A stretch of DNA of 64,000 bases, from the NCBI GenBank assembly GCA_018292915.2, contig JACVVK020000060.1, forward strand, positions 1,347,501 through 1,411,500, in the 5' to 3' direction. A program made the translations under genes and the position numbers. This document shows positions 1 to 10,231 of the stretch, in pieces. How positions within the stretch are numbered: the first letter of the stretch is position 1; each line of letters begins with the position of its first letter. The stretch is from Batillaria attramentaria (lineage: Eukaryota > Mollusca > Gastropoda > Batillariidae). The notes beneath the pieces were generated by a model. It saw only the letters and a program-made list of their open reading frames with translations. It made no database searches and was not told the origin of the DNA.

Positions 1-272
1 CACAACTTAGACACCTGGACAGTGACAGCCGCGTCTGTACCATCAGAAACGTACTCGATGACGCGGAGACCACACTGAGCGCTCCAGCAGAGTAACAACA
101 GTTGTAGAATTTTGAGTGTTCGACCTCTCGCGCTAAGTGTAGAGAACACTGTATCGGAGTGAGAGCAAAGATGGAATCAGCCCGTTTAATGTGTGACTCA
201 CCGGAATAATCATTTATTTGTTATGTCCAACAAAGCACGTTATGCATGTTTACTGAAACAGCATGGTGCCAC

Positions 273-372
273 ACACACTCACACTCACACTCACACTCAC
301 ACTCACACTCTCACACTCTCACTCTCACTCACTCACTCACTCACTCACTCACTCACTCACTCACTCTCGAAC

Positions 373-468
<96 letters not shown>
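273..468. repeat. Compound microsatellite (CACT)n-(CTCA)n-(GCAC)n-(CA)n
   Basis: Four successive simple-repeat blocks of about 195 bp in intron 6. In the transcript they read (UG)n, (GUGC)n, (GAGU)n and begin 23 nt after the exon 6 donor. The long His/Thr or Cys/Val frames here are repeat read-through, not genes. Confidence 0.97.
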
Positions 469-470
<2 letters not shown>

Positions 471-491
471 TATTAAAACTGAAACACGTAC

Positions 492-583
492 AGCCAGCGG
501 GTACATGATAGCCTGCAGTGTCGGAAGGATCTCAGTGAAAAAGTAGTCCCATGTATCGCCAAGCATCTCCATCAGCTCAGCCC
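492..583 (-). CDS. PRR5: PRR5/Protor exon 6 (WDYFFTEILPTLQAI motif)
   Basis: A 92-bp exon with acceptor TGTATTCAG| and donor GGCT|GTACGT. It completes Gly, then encodes AELMEMLGD and TWDYFFTEILPTLQAIMYPLA, ending in phase 0. The W-D-x-F-F-x-x-x-L-P-x-L-Q-A-I-x-Y-P block is the most conserved segment of the PRR5/HbrB family. The exon could read a few codons further if the donor were not used, but the following bases turn straight into tandem repeats, so GTACGT is preferred. The gene must continue beyond base 1: roughly the second half of the family domain and the variable C-terminal tail are missing from the window. Confidence 0.95.
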
Positions 584-833
584 CTGAATACATAGAAAAA
601 CAAATATGCACGCGCGAAACATCGGCATTTGCAAGGCACTTCAAACTGAAAGTGTTTTCAGATAAAAATTAAACGTACATGTAAGAGAATACACTAAAAC
701 GGATTCTATTCCTTGAAACAAGACACTGTTTATGAAACAAGTTAAGAAGTAATACATTTGTTGTCACTCCGAGCTTCAGTCTGCTGACAAAGTGAACCTA
801 ACCAGCCCTGTTTTCTTTTGTCTCTCGTCTTAC
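584..833 (-). other. PRR5 intron 5 (250 bp)
   Basis: Short intron between exons 5 and 6, donor GTAAGA, acceptor CAG. A+T-rich, with no repeat or extra gene seen. Confidence 0.85.
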
Positions 834-891
834 CTTGTTCATTCTTGATCTTCTCTCGGAGTATCACCATTCCCTTCTTGAGCAGCTGATC
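834..891 (-). CDS. PRR5: PRR5/Protor exon 5 (KGMVILREKI motif)
   Basis: A 58-bp exon with acceptor TTCTTTCTGTCAG| and donor AACAAG|GTAAGA. It encodes DQLLKKGMVILREKIKNEQ plus one base. The QLL-KKGMVILREKI block is almost invariant in animal PRR5/PRR5L proteins and is the clearest identity marker of the gene. It belongs to the HbrB-like helical domain shared with fungal TORC2 subunits. It is in phase with exon 4 (phase 0) and exon 6 (G+GG, Gly). Confidence 0.95.
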
Positions 892-1690
892 CTGACAGAA
901 AGAAACCCCAAAGAAAATGCCAGTGTCAGTTTGTTGTTTAAAGCTTACGGTTCATGTCTAGAAAACGTGCATCATGTTCTTTCGTTATATTTAACTGTCC
1001 CACAAGTCGTGCTCTTCAGCAAAATCACACTGTGTTTGGGACATCATCTATGTGTGACAAACTACCGAACTGACGCGAGAGGGACTAGACAGACAGACAA
1101 GATGCGGACGACAAACTGACCAGCGAAAGGACAGACAGGCAGACAGACACAGCTACTAACGAACAGACAGACAGACTTACCCAGAGACAGAGTGAGTTAC
1201 GGATGACGAACTGACCGACGGACGGACAGACAAGCAGACAGACTGAGTTACGAGCGAACGACCGGTCGGACGGTCAGATGCACAGACGGACGGACGGACG
1301 AACGGACAGACAGACAGAGTTACGGACGACGAACTGACCAACGGACGGACAGGCAGACAGACATACAGATACGAGCGAGCGACCGGTCGGAGGGAGAGAC
1401 AGACATACAAACACATATATACAGACAGACTTACTCAGAGACAGAGCTACGGACGACGAACTGACCAACGGACGGACAGACACGGGCAGACAGAATGAGC
1501 TCCTGACGGACAGGAATACAGACAGACTTACTCAGAGACACAGTTACGGATGACGAACTGACCAACGGACGGACAAAGAGGCAGACAGACAGACAGAGTT
1601 ACGAGCGAACGACCGGTCGGACCGCGGAGAGACAGACAGACACTGAGAGACAGACAGACATGCAGTCAGGCGGACAGGCAAGACACTAAC
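892..1690 (-). other. PRR5 intron 4 (799 bp)
   Basis: Donor GTTAGT, acceptor TTCTGTCAG. About three quarters of it is the purine tetranucleotide minisatellite at 1087-1680, which starts ten bases after the donor in transcript orientation. Confidence 0.85.
1087..1680. repeat. ACAG/GGAC-rich minisatellite with ~100-130 bp higher-order unit
   Basis: Degenerate (ACAG)n/(GGAC)n tract. The marker TACGGA(C/T)GACGAACTGACC recurs near 1198, 1320, 1450 and 1545, and CGAACGACCGGTCGG recurs between the markers. This shows a higher-order repeat about 100-130 bp long. Confidence 0.85.
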
Positions 1691-1739
1691 CTTATAGTAG
1701 TCGTATATCAAAGAGCCTGCCTCCGCGTCTGCCAGTGAT
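1691..1739 (-). CDS. PRR5: PRR5/Protor exon 4
   Basis: A 49-bp exon with acceptor TGTTGGTTGCAG| and donor TAAG|GTTAGT. It completes an Arg codon and encodes SLADAEAGSLIYDYYK, ending in phase 0. The segment corresponds to the family stretch in which a short acidic/Gly turn is followed by an aromatic helix just before the KGMVILR motif. Without this small exon the flanking exons cannot be joined in frame: direct joining of exon 3 to exon 5 reaches a stop within ten codons. That is strong internal evidence that it is real. Confidence 0.93.
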
Positions 1740-1914
1740 CTGCAACCAACACAAAATAGCTGTCATTCTCTAGACGCCAAAGGCGAGTGCACTTGAAGCT
1801 GTAGACACAGACACTAAAACTAGAACACTGGGACGAGATGAAAGAGACCGGCTGAGAGAAAGCAGTTATACCTACAGCACCCGGGACACGAAAAGCCAGC
1901 TGAAAAGTTAAGCG

Positions 1915-1919
1915 CGCGC

Positions 1920-1975
<56 letters not shown>

Positions 1976-2017
1976 GCGCGTGCGCGTGCGCGTGCGTGCG
2001 TCCGTGCGTGCGTGTGT
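1915..2017. repeat. (GT)n microsatellite flanked by GCGC blocks
   Basis: Perfect (GT)n of about 50 bp bordered by GCGCGC and (GTGC)n, in intron 3. Confidence 0.95.
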
Positions 2018-2259
2018 AAAGGAGGACAAAGTGAGATTTCGGGAGATATTGGTATCACTGAAAAGTGCAGGAAAATAATCTTTCTTTTGGTATGAAAATA
2101 ATTCCTCTGAACCATGGTGTAGGCGTGAGATATTTTTGTTGAAAACTTGCCCTTGAAAAAGCGGCCATGCTGAGAAAATGGGTGGTAAAATGTGACGTGT
2201 GAATCATACCAGGCCCCTGTTACTTGGAGTCAGCCCCCTCTTACAATCAGAAACAGTTC

Positions 2260-2371
2260 AAACAAGGAAACCTTGAGGTCCCGACTGAAAACCCAGCTCT
2301 TCACCCTCTCATAGCCGTGCCATGTTGTCGTTCTGCTGGTGTGAGTGCGTCTGTGCGCAGGGAACGTACGT

Positions 2372-2469
<98 letters not shown>

Positions 2470-2604
2470 ATGAGTTTTTATTAGTTTTTATCTGTTTTGT
2501 CAGTTTTACCTGTCTTGTGTTTATCTGTCTTTTGTAAATATGTATCTTATGTAATGCGCCTAGAGCTTAGATAATATAAATAAACATGCGCTATATAAAT
2601 ATTC

Positions 2605-2643
<39 letters not shown>
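2260..2643 (+). mobile_element. LINE 3' end with (GT)n insertion and (TTA)n tail
   Basis: A short reverse-transcriptase C-terminal remnant, TLRSRLKTQLFTLS followed by TAG at 2312-2314, is typical of the end of non-LTR ORF2 proteins (FKxxLKTxLF). The 3' UTR contains a 97-bp (GT)n at 2371-2467, the paired GCGCCTAGAGC...TGCGCTATATAAAT motif and a (TTA)n tail. Only the last few codons are left. It is antisense to PRR5 in intron 3. Confidence 0.75.
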
Positions 2644-2928
2644 GCCAGTATGGTGTGGTTGCATTATATACTAGTTTTTAACATGTTTATAAGGTACACT
2701 CAGCCTTGAAGTTTTCACAGAATTTGTGTTAGTTGTTTAATTTAAGGACCCGAAATGAAAAAAAAAATCTCTACATGGCCCACAAAGTCTACCACCAGGT
2801 GTTGTTGTCGTTGTTTTCTGTTTTCTAAAAAAAGGCTGGGCGACTTTGTCCTGAGCCCATCACATCTGGTACACTGATTTTAGAGTTTTTCTGTAGAGAA
2901 TTAAAAAAAATAAAAAATAAAAACTCAC

Positions 2929-3009
2929 CTGACGTTCTCCTGAAGCATTCCCAGCTCGTTTTCCAGCAGTGGTTTGTGTTGAAACAGTTTCACGATGGCC
3001 GTCTGCACG
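2929..3009 (-). CDS. PRR5: PRR5/Protor exon 3 (start of HbrB-like core)
   Basis: Internal exon of 81 bp, acceptor TTTGTTGCAG| and perfect donor GTCAG|GTGAGT. It encodes VQTAIVKLFQHKPLLENELG followed by MLQENV, with split codons at both ends (AC+C Thr, AG+A Arg). Established knowledge: PRR5 and PRR5L begin their conserved region with a helix of this type followed by a short loop, NEL and a second helix; the family binds Rictor in TORC2 and modulates signalling to AGC kinases. The order and spacing VQTA-VF-x(n)-NEL-x(3)-N-x-R is the recognisable signature here. The only in-phase partner to the right is exon 4 at 1739. Confidence 0.93.
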
Positions 3010-3531
3010 CTGCAACAAACCAAACGGGAACCAGTTATGTTACGTTCAGTTTACACATTACAAGGCGTATGCGGTCAACTCGCCCAGCTGCTAACTCGCC
3101 CATGGCTGCTACACTCGCCCAAAGCCGAAGTCAAAGTCAACCGGCGTCGAAATCAGAGTCAATTCGCCACAAAGCCAGTCACGTAGCCAGGCGCAGTGAT
3201 ACGGGTGAGTAGTTAATAATTATTTTGTTTAAACCATTTCAGCCCGACAAAAAAAAAAAAAAAACACAAAAAAAGTGCTCAACACGCAAGCCACCTCAGG
3301 TTTGAGTTGAGATTTTTCGGGCTGTGTTCTTAACTGTAGTTCGTGGCTAGGCCACAGTAGCAACTCGCCAACCTGTCGGACAACCTACCCATAGCGTCCC
3401 GCTGTTGGTGAGGCATACGTCTCATTATACGGCTACGGGGGGGGAGGGGGGGGGGGACATCGGCAGGGGACACCCAATTATAGAGTGATAAGGCGTCCCA
3501 CAACGTGTACTTTTCGTTTCAAATTCCCTAT

Positions 3532-3859
3532 AACAGACGACTCCACTCGGCCAAAGCCCCGCACCTTTACTCTGCCGTGTATTGGCAAAACACAGTACGT
3601 CCGTGACGTCATTGTAGGGGAAAAGGGGGGTTATTCAAGATCAAAGAGATTGACGTAGTGGTCTTTTTCCTCAAATGATGTAAAATGGACTTACTGCTTT
3701 CTTTACAAGTTTCAGCCATATTAAACTACACGTGCTTCCCTCGCTGTAGTGTCTGGCAAAAGGTTTGCCAGCTTAAGCCATGTGGTGTGCCTCGGGACGC
3801 GATTGGTTGAATTCTGGGGGCTCGACCCTTTTGGTTGACAGGAGTGGAGTCGTCCATTG
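3532..3859. mobile_element. CRE-bearing MITE, copy 1
   Basis: About 328 bp with terminal inverted repeats (TIRs) TAACAGACGACTCCACTC and GAGTGGAGTCGTCCATTG. No coding capacity. Contains the palindrome TGACGTCA at 3604-3611 and a TGACGTA further on. Same family as 8316-8667 and 32809-33140. Superfamily not determined because no TSD is clear. Confidence 0.75.
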
Positions 3860-4069
3860 AAACGAAATGGGTGGGTGTCCCTTACAATCTTCCAACCTTC
3901 GACAACAAAAACAAAACTTGCAAGGCTTGACTTCAGCCACTTACTGTTTCCATTTCTCCACCATGTGCACGAGAGAGGGCGGGAGGGGCATGTGGTGTGT
4001 GGTCACGTGACGACCCACCTCATGCGACAGCCATCGGAACCAGTCCGAGATTTTTGGCGCTAATTTTCC

Positions 4070-4500
4070 GGTGTCAGTTTTCAACATGTTGCTCATTCGT
4101 CACTTCCGACTGCCCTTCCTACACAACTTCCGAGTTCAGGCAGATTCAGCCGCTACACTTCACGTCGAACTTTCGTGTTCAGTCTGTATAATCAAATGTT
4201 GTTCAATATATATACTTCTCTCCTTCCTACACAGCTTCCGACTTCAGGAAGTGTTGCGGCACTTCATGCCCAACTCTCGTGATCAGTTTGTATGTCCAAA
4301 TGTTGCTCATTCTTTCCGTCCGACACACTTTGAAGTTCAGATTTCAGCAGCTGTTGCTGCGTGTCACTTTTAACTTTAGTGTTTCAGTTTTTAGCATCGA
4401 ATAAGGCACATTTCTCGCTCCTTTCTTTCACAGGCCATTTCTGTCAGACTTCAAGAAACGCTGCTGCACTGACTCCGTTTCCACCTTTCTTGTTTTAGTT
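4070..4500. repeat. Degenerate ~105-145 bp tandem repeat
   Basis: TTG(C/T)TCA...CTTCC...TACACA(A/G)CTTCCGA(G/C)TTCAGG recurs near 4087, 4199 and 4301, with a weaker fourth copy after 4430. Confidence 0.55.
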
Positions 4501-4692
4501 TTCACAACCTGACGTTAACGTGACTCTCGTAACCTGCTGGTGCAACCTTCCATATAATACATACATACATACATCATTTCGGTTGCAATCATTGCCGCTG
4601 TTCTGCGTGGACTGATCGAGATAAGCAGCGCTGGCCTTGTACTGGTTACATTTGTCAATTTATTCCCCGATGAAGCCCCCTCAAACGCACCA

Positions 4693-5370
4693 TTTCAATG
4701 TTTACCAGGTTTCACATTAGCCAGTTTATGTTTTGGAATAGTTTCGATTGTGAATGCGTGAGCGAGCGAGTGAGTGAGTGAGTTTTTAGGGCAAGCCACA
4801 AAGACTAATTCGCGGCTGAGTGTGCCTGCACTACTTACGAACAAAAAGTAACGTCGGACAAATGACGCAACTGGTCTACGGAGCAATATAAACCTAGGAC
4901 ACGCAAGAGACGCTAGCGCTGCACCTTCATGCTAATTTCACGAACTCCCGATCACAAAAAAGAGTAGAAAAACAATAACAATTACAACTAGGTAAAACAA
5001 ACATAAATACTAAGCGCATATACAGCAAATATTGCAACTTATCATCTCATAGGCTTCAGTTGTGAATGTGCCTGTACGCTCGATATACTGAGTCTATCAT
5101 TATGATTAGTAAAGCTCGTAATGCGAAACAGTGCCGCTTACAGACTCTGCGTAACAGCAAAAGTCACATTGACCCAGTCGGCCGTTGACAGTGCTGCAAC
5201 ACTAGCAGCGACTTGAAACTGCTTCGCATCCCATAAAGCATTGAAGTTGGGTCAGTGACAGCCTGTGAGACGCTGTCACTGTGCATGCGTCTGTGGCACG
5301 ATGTTGGACACCACCTAACAAGCTCACAGCGATCTGTGAACATAAAAATCTGAAAATGGACCTTTAATCG
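4693..5370 (+). repeat. Dispersed repeat family R3, copy interrupted by a LINE 3' end
   Basis: R3 has the core GTGAATGCGCCTGTACGCTCGAAATACT followed by TTAATGCGATACA and, ~150 bp on, ACGCTGTCACTGT. This copy is split: 4693-4758 and 5060-5370 are its halves, separated by the insertion at 4759-5059. Other copies are at 1-85 (-), 11411-11560, 19610-20215, 31318-31690 and 57385-57510 (-). Class unknown. Confidence 0.7.
4759..5059 (-). mobile_element. Non-LTR retrotransposon 3' end (hairpin family), 301 bp
   Basis: Lies inside an R3 repeat and is flanked by the direct repeats TTGTGAATGCG (4748-4758) and TTGTGAATGTG (5060-5070), a TSD with one mismatch. Read on the minus strand it ends in AGCCGCGAATTAGTCTTTGT...CCCTAAAAACTCACTCACTC. 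Here the second stem arm has been lost. Its 5' part shares CAATATTTGCTGTATATGCGC with 38479-38797. Confidence 0.85.
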
Positions 5371-5964
5371 AAACTGTGGGAATACATCTGTGTTGTCTGT
5401 TGCCCTGTAATCGTGTTCTGAACCTTTCAGTATTTCGTTCCAGTCAGTGGTCAAGCGAGGTTACTTCGTTTCGCTCCTATCCTTCAAAGCCTCTCCAGTT
5501 TCCGAGAGATGCCCTCATTTTCACTCCTATTTTAGTGCTTGTCTTGCAGTTTGGGCTGCAACAGAACGAACATCGTGTCTCGAACATGAACTACTGACAT
5601 TCCTGACCTCCCCGCCGGCTTCGAAACCTTCTATTTCTTCCTGTTTTACCAAGTTCCTCGACAAATCGCCTCTCCGCCTTTAAACGCTGACGTTTACTAC
5701 TCCAGTGAAAAGAATCTTTCCGTCTAATTTAGTCAGCTTTGAAGTCTGAATTACCGACAGTTCTTACTTCCGCAGCGGGTAACGGGTTCAGGGGAAGGGA
5801 TGAGCCCCTCTTGTCTAACGGTTTTGGCGGAAAGGAACTCAAGTTGGACAAAACAAAACAAAAAAAAATTGTTAACAGCTTCACTCATAATGCACTCTCT
5901 CGTTTATCCGGGTACTGACAGCTCTGGCCCGTTCTTGACTGAATACACCTCCCAAATGCTCAAA

Positions 5965-6510
5965 AACAGCTCTTGAACACTTGTGGTAAAGCAGCTCTCA
6001 TTGAGTCGTCGTGGTAGATCCGTTTTGTGACACTTGTCTTGCAGTCTGGCCTGACGGTGTAATGGTTAACAACTGCGAAAGAAAACGACAACGGTGTCGT
6101 CGTACAACAGCTCTCCAAACGTCGTAACACCGTTAAAAAAAACAAAAAAATCGGTTTAAAAAAATCCCATAACGTTGTTATGGTAAAGCGGCTCTCGCAA
6201 CGGTGTCGTCGCACAACAGCTCTCAAAACGTCGTAACGTGGTTAAGAAAGAGAAAAATCTCACAACGTTGTTATGGCTCTCGCAACGTTGTCGTGGTAAA
6301 AGTTCTCTCGACGTCGTCGCGGTAAAGCGGCTCTCGCACCGTTGTCGTGCTAGAACTTCTCGCAACGTTGTCATGGTAAAGTGGCTCTCACCATGTTGTC
6401 GTGGTAAAAGTTGTCACAGTGTTGCCATGGTAAAAACAGTTCTCACAATGTTGTCTTGAAACAGCTCTCACAACCTCTTCGTGTTAAACAAACAAAAAGT
6501 TTAAAACGTC
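5965..6510. repeat. Degenerate ~30 bp minisatellite (CGTTGTCGTGGTAAAGCGGCTCTCGCAA)
   Basis: Roughly 15 diverged units of GTTGTCGTGGTAAA...CTCTCGCAAC, clearest from 6170 to 6470. Frames on both strands are partly open because of the repeat, with no sign of protein-level conservation. Confidence 0.8.
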
Positions 6511-7084
6511 GTTGCGGTCCTGAAGCTCATTTTCATGAAAGACTTCGATTCCAAGCCATAACTTTACTCAAGCCCGACATTTAAGCCCTGTTTAAAAAAA
6601 AAATCTAGACAACAACGTCTGTGTGTGCAGCCGCTCACGCTGATGATCACAGATATAAATCGCACCACGCAAACTGTGTAGATCCGACAGCCGTGCAACA
6701 TCTATGCCAATTTACCGCCGGCACCGGCGTTCGTAGCAGGAGTGGTTTAGCACAGCATTGTCAGTCGCGTGTCGCAGCTGGTCCATTTAGGCCGAAAGGA
6801 AAGACGTCACAGGTCCTGCTGGGCTTCCGGTTCAAACGCTGTCAGCATGCGAGCACGCTTTGGCCACCATCTGAGTCTGGTCCATTTAATCCGCGCGGTT
6901 TAGTCTGATGCGTTTTTGTTTTTTTTTTTCTGTGCCGTGCATTGTGGGAGTACTGCTACGGACAGTGTGGTGTCGTTTGTGTCGCGTGTCTTCCTGATGA
7001 AGAAGCGGAAGTATGTTGATGTACTGTCTGCAAACCCACCGCTACCCAGAGTGTACGAGGAGAACGGGAGTATTCCAGCCTCTA

Positions 7085-7440
7085 CATTTTCACCCTAAAG
7101 CCGGCGGGCACTGCGGAGCGCCACACTGCTGTCCACAGTTGTGATACAGTTGCGATTGGGGGGGGGGGGGGGGGGGGGGGGGTTCCGCCGCTGTGGCGTC
7201 ATCACAGCAACCTGGATTTCAAATAGCCACAACTGTGACTGTGGTTTCCACAACAGATTCTGACTGGCTGTACTACGTCACTCGGCGCGCAAACATGGCG
7301 GACAGTGCATCTTCAATCGGTTTGTCACCGAGTACAGCTGTGTTCAGTTTTGTAGTTAGTAGACACACCGAACGCAACGACTATGATGTGCACATAATTA
7401 TGTGTTTCGCGCGCTGTGCCCAGTTACGAGCAGGCTTAAG
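7085..7440 (+). repeat. Duplicated segment with Kozak-like ATGGCGGAC, copy 1
   Basis: Nearly the same as 42890-43190. Both contain CCACAGTTGTGAT...GCCACAACTGTGACTGTGG (imperfect inverted repeat) and AACATGGCGGACAGTGCATC. The frame MADSASSIGLSPST is kept in both copies but then diverges. Copy 1 carries a run of 25 G at 7158-7182. It could be a transposon 5' end or a duplicated promoter/first exon; I do not recognise the protein. Confidence 0.6.
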
Positions 7441-7571
7441 GCTGGTTGGTGAGCGGGTGTTTGGGAATCCAACGCCCTTTTGTACCACGTTTGGGTGATA
7501 GCTGGCATACGAACTCACGACCCGAGCATTGAAAGTCCAACGCTCTACCCTTCGGCTTTACCGGCTCCCCT
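7441..7571 (-). mobile_element. tRNA-SINE, diverged copy
   Basis: Old copy directly abutting the next one. Retains the B-box region (CGAACTCACGACCCGAGCATTG in plus orientation) and the 3' GGGTGTTTGGGA...AACG. Confidence 0.7.
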
Positions 7572-7583
7572 CAACCAGAAGAG

Positions 7584-7751
7584 GGTGGGTGGGTGTTAGA
7601 GTTCAACGTCCTTTTCTACCACGTGTGGGTGATATCAAAGACGGAGCAACGAGAAGGTCAGCACAAATATCCAGCCCCAGCCGCCAGGATTCGAACTCAC
7701 GACCCGAGCACTGAAAGTCCAACGCTCTACCATTCGGCCATTCCGGCTCGC
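7584..7751 (-). mobile_element. tRNA-derived SINE
   Basis: Family description (minus-strand reading): GGGGAGCCGGGGTGGCCGAATGGTAGAGCG (A box TGGCCGAATGG), then GAGTTCGAATCCCGGC (B box), a tRNA-unrelated body with CAAATATTTGTGCTGGC and CGTCTTTGATATCACCCGTA, and a 3' end GGACGTTAAACCCCCAAACACCCACCC. Typical length ~170 bp. This copy is complete with modest divergence. Confidence 0.9.
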
Positions 7752-7902
7752 CTGAACCAGGAAGAGAGACCGTTGCTGCATTCCTGCATCGTGCATGTGC
7801 GTGGTACTTTAGAACTTCGTTGAGTAGCTGACTTTGATTTTGATGCCATGTAGTATGTGTGCAAGTCGCTTGGACAGTCCTCGGGCGATGCTCTACTGAC
7901 TA

Positions 7903-7995
7903 ATAATAATAATAAAGGGTATTTGTGGCGCCCCATCTCGCAAGAGCTCAGGGCGCGTACATAAACATAACATAAAAACAGCGTATATAACTTAC

Positions 7996-8040
<45 letters not shown>

Positions 8041-8310
8041 ATTTTTTTTGCAGGTGACATGCAGAGATGGAGGGGGGGGGGGGGGTTGGTTCTACTGCAT
8101 GGAGAAAAGATGTGTTTTAAGATGAGATTTAAAGACTGCTAACGACTGAGCATGGCGGATGTGAGAGGGGAGGCCGTTCCAAACTACAGGACCAATGTAT
8201 GAAAACGCACGCTGGCCCTGAAACTTTTTCCGGCGGATGGGAATACGGAGAAGACGGGTGTCAGAGGAAGAACGGAGGTTGCGGGATGGTGTGTAGAGCT
8301 GAATGAGAGC
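7903..8310 (-). mobile_element. LINE-like 3' fragment with (ATT)n tail
   Basis: Minus-strand reading ends GCGCCCTGAGCTCTTGCGAGATGGGGCGCC...(TTA)n, the same paired GCGCC architecture as other LINE tails here. The upstream part (8090-8310) resembles diverged ORF or UTR sequence. A (CA)n tract at 8000-8038 interrupts it. Confidence 0.45.
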
Positions 8311-8315
8311 GGACT

Positions 8316-8667
8316 AACAGACGACTCCACTCGCAAGCCCCGAGGACAAAGCCCCGCACCTTTACTCTGCCGTGTATTAGCAAACCACAGTACGTCCATG
8401 ACGTCACTGTAGGGTTAAAGGGGTGATTTCAAAATGAAAGAGACTGACGTAACGGTCTTTTTCCTCAAATGACATCAATCGACTTACTGCTTTCTTTTCA
8501 TGTTTCCCGCAGTCATATCCAACTACACGTGCTTCCCTCGTTGTATAGTGTCTGGCAAAAAGTTTGCCAGACCATGCCATGTGTTGTGCTCATTATGCCG
8601 CGGGACGCGATTGGCGGAATTCTGGAGGCTCGACCCTTGTGATTGACAGGAGTGGAGCCGTCCATTA
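8316..8667. mobile_element. CRE-bearing MITE, copy 2
   Basis: TIRs TAACAGACGACTCCACTC and GAGTGGAGCCGTCCATTA. TGACGTCA at 8399-8406. About 75-80 % identical to copy 1 by eye. Confidence 0.75.
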
Positions 8668-9240
8668 GGACGAAAGGGCTGCCCTGACTAGTGTACAAAT
8701 GACGTCGTAATATTGTAATTTAACTACCGCCTCGTGTAACCCCTCTTGAATTTGTGTACGCGCGCGCGCGTGTGTGTGTGTGTGTGTTCTCATAGTCGCA
8801 CGCTGAACTGTGTCCGAGTCATTTCGCACAACTGACCGGCTTCTCTGTCCATTATCAGTGTTATGCTGACGCCGCCGGCTGTACACCGGTCCTGTTCAGT
8901 CTTCACTGATGTATTGGTCTACATAGTCTCATGTCAATCCCGCTGATCTCGATGTTTATCCTGAATATACATACGACATCCGACAACATCATCCAGACCC
9001 CCAAACTGAAGAGGCAAAAAGATACGAGTCAGACACAGGTGGTTTGCAAGCGGTTAGTCAGAGGGGTTTGTGCATGATCTGCACGGACTGAGAATGATCC
9101 AAAAAAAAAATTGTAGAAATAAAATGTAAAGAAGAAATGCAGACCTATCCGGATGTCAACTGACTACTCACATATATCTATAATACAGACTACACAGTAC
9201 AAACACGGATTTCAAAGAAGAAGAATTCCTATTAAAAATA

Positions 9241-10110
9241 AGGCTGGGCATGACACCCTAAAAATGCTTTAAAAATCCCCCCCCCCCCAAAAAAAAAAAA
9301 AATAATAATAATAAATAAATAAATAAAAAAAATCACAAAAATTCAGCAGCCAAAGACTCACTCCCTCGTTCCTCTGTCGTCCGCTAGTTCTTGTGCTACC
9401 CGCGCATGAATACAAACAGTCCACATGCCAGGCTCATATTTCACTGTTTTCACTATTACTTGGCAGGAAACTTAGTTACAAAGCCAAGAAACAGCCACAA
9501 TATACCAGTTTTTACCGCTCTGCATACACATTCTAAGGGCAAAAATTCTGCACTATATTCAGCGGATGTGTATTTGTATTGTATGCACCCACAAGCTAGT
9601 AGTGGCGTGTAACCGATAGTACACAATCCAAGATGGCTGCCACCATAACGAAGACTCGACTTTGGCTACGTAACACAGATGCACATTTGGGGGAAAACGC
9701 TATATATTCCTCTAACACATAACGTTCCAGATGACACCCTAGAAATGCTTTAAAATTCACCAAAAAAATTCACAAAAATCAGGCAGCCATAGACTCATGT
9801 GTAGAGTAAATTTCAACAAATTCCAATATTCCGTTTTTTTGGCAATGTTGGCAGCGACCACATACCCCCTCATTCCACGGTCGTCTGCTGGCTCCTGTGC
9901 CAGGCCGCGCATGAATACAAATAGTCCACAAACCAACCTCATTTTTCCCTAATTTTACTATTACCTGGCATGAAACTTGTTTACAAAGCCAACAAAAAGC
10001 ACCAGATTGCCATTTTTTTTACTCTGCACACAAATTTTAAAAGGGGCAAAGATTTTCTACTATATTTAGCCGACTCAGTGCTACTACATGACCCGGAAGC
10101 TAATACCGCT
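9241..10110 (-). repeat. Two adjacent copies of a ~450 bp dispersed repeat (R4)
   Basis: Copies at about 9241-9612 and 9640-10110. Shared landmarks: GATGACACCCTAGAAATGCTTTAAA, AAATCAGGCAGCCATA, GCGCATGAATACAAATAGTCCACA, ACAAAGCCAACAAAAAGCACC, and CATGACCCGGAAGC at the right end. Further copies at 55885-56345 and 58540-58740. The minus strand holds a short Cys/His-rich frame (CGRCQHCQKKEHWNLLKFTLH in one copy) before GTGAGT. Possibly an exon of a transposon gene, unproven. Confidence 0.65.
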
Positions 10111-10231
10111 CTGTAACCTTTGCAGCGCTGTTAGGTGTGGCTATAGTGCGACGCCGGTATCACTAATATGCGAGTGGTTTCGCACTACACAGTTCTGTCC
10201 CTGCGTTTTGTTGGCTTCACTCCCCTCTATC

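Larger units (their letters stand above)
1740..2928 (-). other. PRR5 intron 3 (1,189 bp)
   Basis: Donor GTGAGT, acceptor TTGGTTGCAG. Holds two (GT)n tracts (1915-2017 and 2371-2467) and, antisense to the gene, a LINE 3' end with a (TTA)n tail. Confidence 0.85.

Noticed and set aside
193..546. His/Thr- and Cys/Val-rich frames at (CA)n/(GT)n tracts here and throughout the window
   Set aside because: Dinucleotide repeats are open in several frames by composition; no conserved protein.
7584..7751. tRNA genes at the SINE heads
   Set aside because: About 20 copies with TSDs, a common non-tRNA body and a common tail show they are SINEs.
9391..9612. Plus-strand frame in R4
   Set aside because: Not maintained in the other R4 copies.
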